Assembly: GCF_900182935.1 (NCBI RefSeq)
Contig: NZ_FXUE01000007.1
Coordinates: 1 to 64,000 of the forward strand
Origin: Fibrobacter sp. UWB10
Lineage (GTDB): Bacteria; Fibrobacterota; Fibrobacteria; Fibrobacterales; Fibrobacteraceae
Direction: 5' to 3'
DNA length: 64,000 nt
The notes under the pieces were generated by a model. The model had not been told where the DNA came from and did not search any database. It worked only from the letters and a program-made list of their open reading frames with translations. A program made the position numbers and the translations under genes. Below, piece by piece: positions 63,020 to 64,000 of the stretch; position 1 is the stretch's first letter; the number at the start of each line of letters is the position of its first letter.

Positions 63020-63337
63020 TTAGCATTCATGCCCCAAAAAGACAACGTTCCTGAGGCCAATATCAGCTCTAAGCTGCTTGACGGCCTGGTGACGGTAAAC
63101 GCCCTTGATATAGCGATAGGGCTCTGCCGAGAAAAAGACCCTTTCGCCCCTTTTGAACGAAACTCCGTTCAGACTAAAATTGCTATCCTGAATCCATACA
63201 TGGTCCGTCAGCGAATTGCCCTGTTCGTCCATAACATTCGTCAAGACCGCAACCATCTTGTTGCTAGCAGTCATGCTAATGCGGCCAAAATTGGCGCTGT
63301 AAGAATGACGGGTGAGTGTACTGCCGAGATTTCTCAT
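63020..63337 (-). CDS. hypothetical protein, accessory type
   Basis: 105 residues without a signal. The core VLTNVMDEQGNSLTDHVWIQ, then FKRGERVFFSAEPYRYIKG reads as a small beta-rich fold. Similar short proteins occur in integrated elements and plasmids, as I recall, but I cannot name a family. It lies upstream of the DUF2325-like gene and probably shares its transcript. Confidence 0.45.
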   Translation of the reverse strand: MRNLGSTLTRHSYSANFGRISMTASNKMVAVLTNVMDEQGNSLTDHVWIQDSNFSLNGVSFKRGERVFFSAEPYRYIKGVYRHQAVKQLRADIGLRNVVFLGHEC

Positions 63338-63457
63338 AATTCTGTCCTTTTTTTGTTGTGACCGCGACTGCGGAAGTTTTAAAGGTAAGGGGTTTCCCCC
63401 TTACGATTACAGATTTAGATTTTGGTTCAGGGACAAAACGGGACAAAAAGAAGGGGG

Positions 63458-63607
63458 TTATTTTGCCCCCTTGAAGAGCCTGCTTGTCGGATTCTTCTGA
63501 ATCGATCGATTCTTTTGAACCGCAAGGTACTGCTTGTTAAAACCACTAGTACCCTTGTTAGCGTTCTTCTGGTTTGCGTGATTGTCACGCGGCGAGAGTT
63601 TGGACAT
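63458..63607 (-). CDS. 49-residue basic protein
   Basis: A short ORF with AAGGAG before ATG 63607. It encodes 49 residues beginning MSKLSPRDNHANQKNANKGT and ending RLFKGAK; it is Asn/Lys/Gln-rich and probably disordered. I recall small proteins with SPRDNHANQxN-type starts from integrative elements and plasmids, but cannot place it firmly. It sits between the 63020 gene and the edge gene, in the same direction. Confidence 0.6.
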   Translation of the reverse strand: MSKLSPRDNHANQKNANKGTSGFNKQYLAVQKNRSIQKNPTSRLFKGAK

Positions 63608-63627
63608 AGAAGTCTCCTTGTTAAGGT

Positions 63628-64000
63628 TTAAAATCCGTTGTCTTCGTCATCATCATCGTCCATGAGGTACGACTTGAGTTCATCATCAATTTGGAAGGTC
63701 ACTTCGAAGGACGCAAGCGATCTCAAAGCAGGCGTTCCAAAAACCTTGACCATACCATTCGACTTCAAGTCTGCCTTGAACTCCATCTTGGTATAGGTGG
63801 AGCAGAACGTCTTGCCAGTAGACACAAGTTTGGTCTTATCGGAACAGACCGTCAGGTTCTCCATGTTCTTGCCATATTCCTCCGGAATTTCCTCGGGGTC
63901 ATTCTTGGCGTTATCATACCAAGAGTCAGGAACAGGCTGGACATCAAGGATATAAGGCATATCCCCCATCGGATTCCATAGGGTCAGAAGGAAGGCACCT
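63628..64000 (-). CDS. hypothetical protein, runs off the window edge
   Basis: The frame is open from the window end to the stop at 63628, so the internal ATG at 63969 need not be the start; at least 124 residues are visible. Contents: LWNPMGDMPYILDV, a Lys/Asp-rich middle, CSDKTKL and FCSTYTKMEFK, VFGTPALRSLASFEVTF, and an acidic end DDDDDEDNGF. No family recognised. It is 20 bp upstream of the 49-residue gene. Confidence 0.55.
   Translation of the reverse strand, partial: GAFLLTLWNPMGDMPYILDVQPVPDSWYDNAKNDPEEIPEEYGKNMENLTVCSDKTKLVSTGKTFCSTYTKMEFKADLKSNGMVKVFGTPALRSLASFEVTFQIDDELKSYLMDDDDDEDNGF

Overview
The window looks like chromosomal DNA of a Fibrobacter (Fibrobacterota). The evidence is protein families largely confined to that group: two fibro-slime proteins, three FISUMP domains in two lipoproteins, a TIGR02147 protein paired with a lipoprotein, and lipoproteins whose lipobox is followed by Ser-rich (SSSSE-type) linkers. 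A GH10 xylanase and a Dcu-type C4-dicarboxylate carrier fit a cellulolytic anaerobe that excretes succinate. The genus is an inference from content; no 16S comparison was possible because only about 91 nt of the rRNA are present.

Layout. 1-300: 5' end of a minus-strand 16S rRNA gene with its promoter. 440-6920: small secreted protein, MBL hydrolase, lipoproteins, flavin-reductase-like protein, TIGR02147/lipoprotein pair, ABC-class ATPase. 7040-15030: PEGA protein, COG3014-like lipoprotein, barrel-like protein, PhoB-like two-component system, 6-phosphofructokinase, a 47-aa ORF and a TPR-like secreted protein. 15120-29510 (minus strand): a block of surface-protein genes. Two large secreted proteins share their N- and C-termini and are each followed by one or two very short ORFs of a common peptide family; upstream of these lie two paralogous fibro-slime giants. 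29600-31400: phosphate acetyltransferase with an unusual leader, then a 94-bp tandem repeat whose hairpins show compensatory changes. 31400-42010: GLUG-repeat surface protein, RNase E/G, a SpoIIE-type phosphatase plus STAS partner-switching pair, a DUF4153 membrane protein, and S-adenosylhomocysteinase.

42130-53370: membrane protein, SGNH hydrolase, DUF3392-like protein, an HTH/ImmA-like protein without its catalytic Glu, an outer-membrane-like protein, MurJ, phosphomannomutase, a double-FISUMP lipoprotein and the GH10 xylanase. 53450-61500: FISUMP lipoprotein, a HigBA-like toxin-antitoxin pair with an apparently leaderless promoter, rubrerythrin, Dcu transporter, lipoprotein, a DXS-type synthase, and a frameshifted DUF4434 gene. 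61510-64000: short, mostly unrecognised genes, some resembling accessory or integrated-element cargo, running off the right edge.

The observations most worth following are the short peptide ORFs translationally coupled to the CUB/InlB surface proteins (15123-21523), the covarying tandem hairpins after pta (31129-31384), the leaderless toxin promoter whose spacer lies in a 26-bp palindrome (55127-55157), and the partial duplication inside the SpoIIE/kinase protein. No tRNA, CRISPR array or insertion sequence was recognised. The long ORFs antisense to the high-GC3 genes are treated as shadows.
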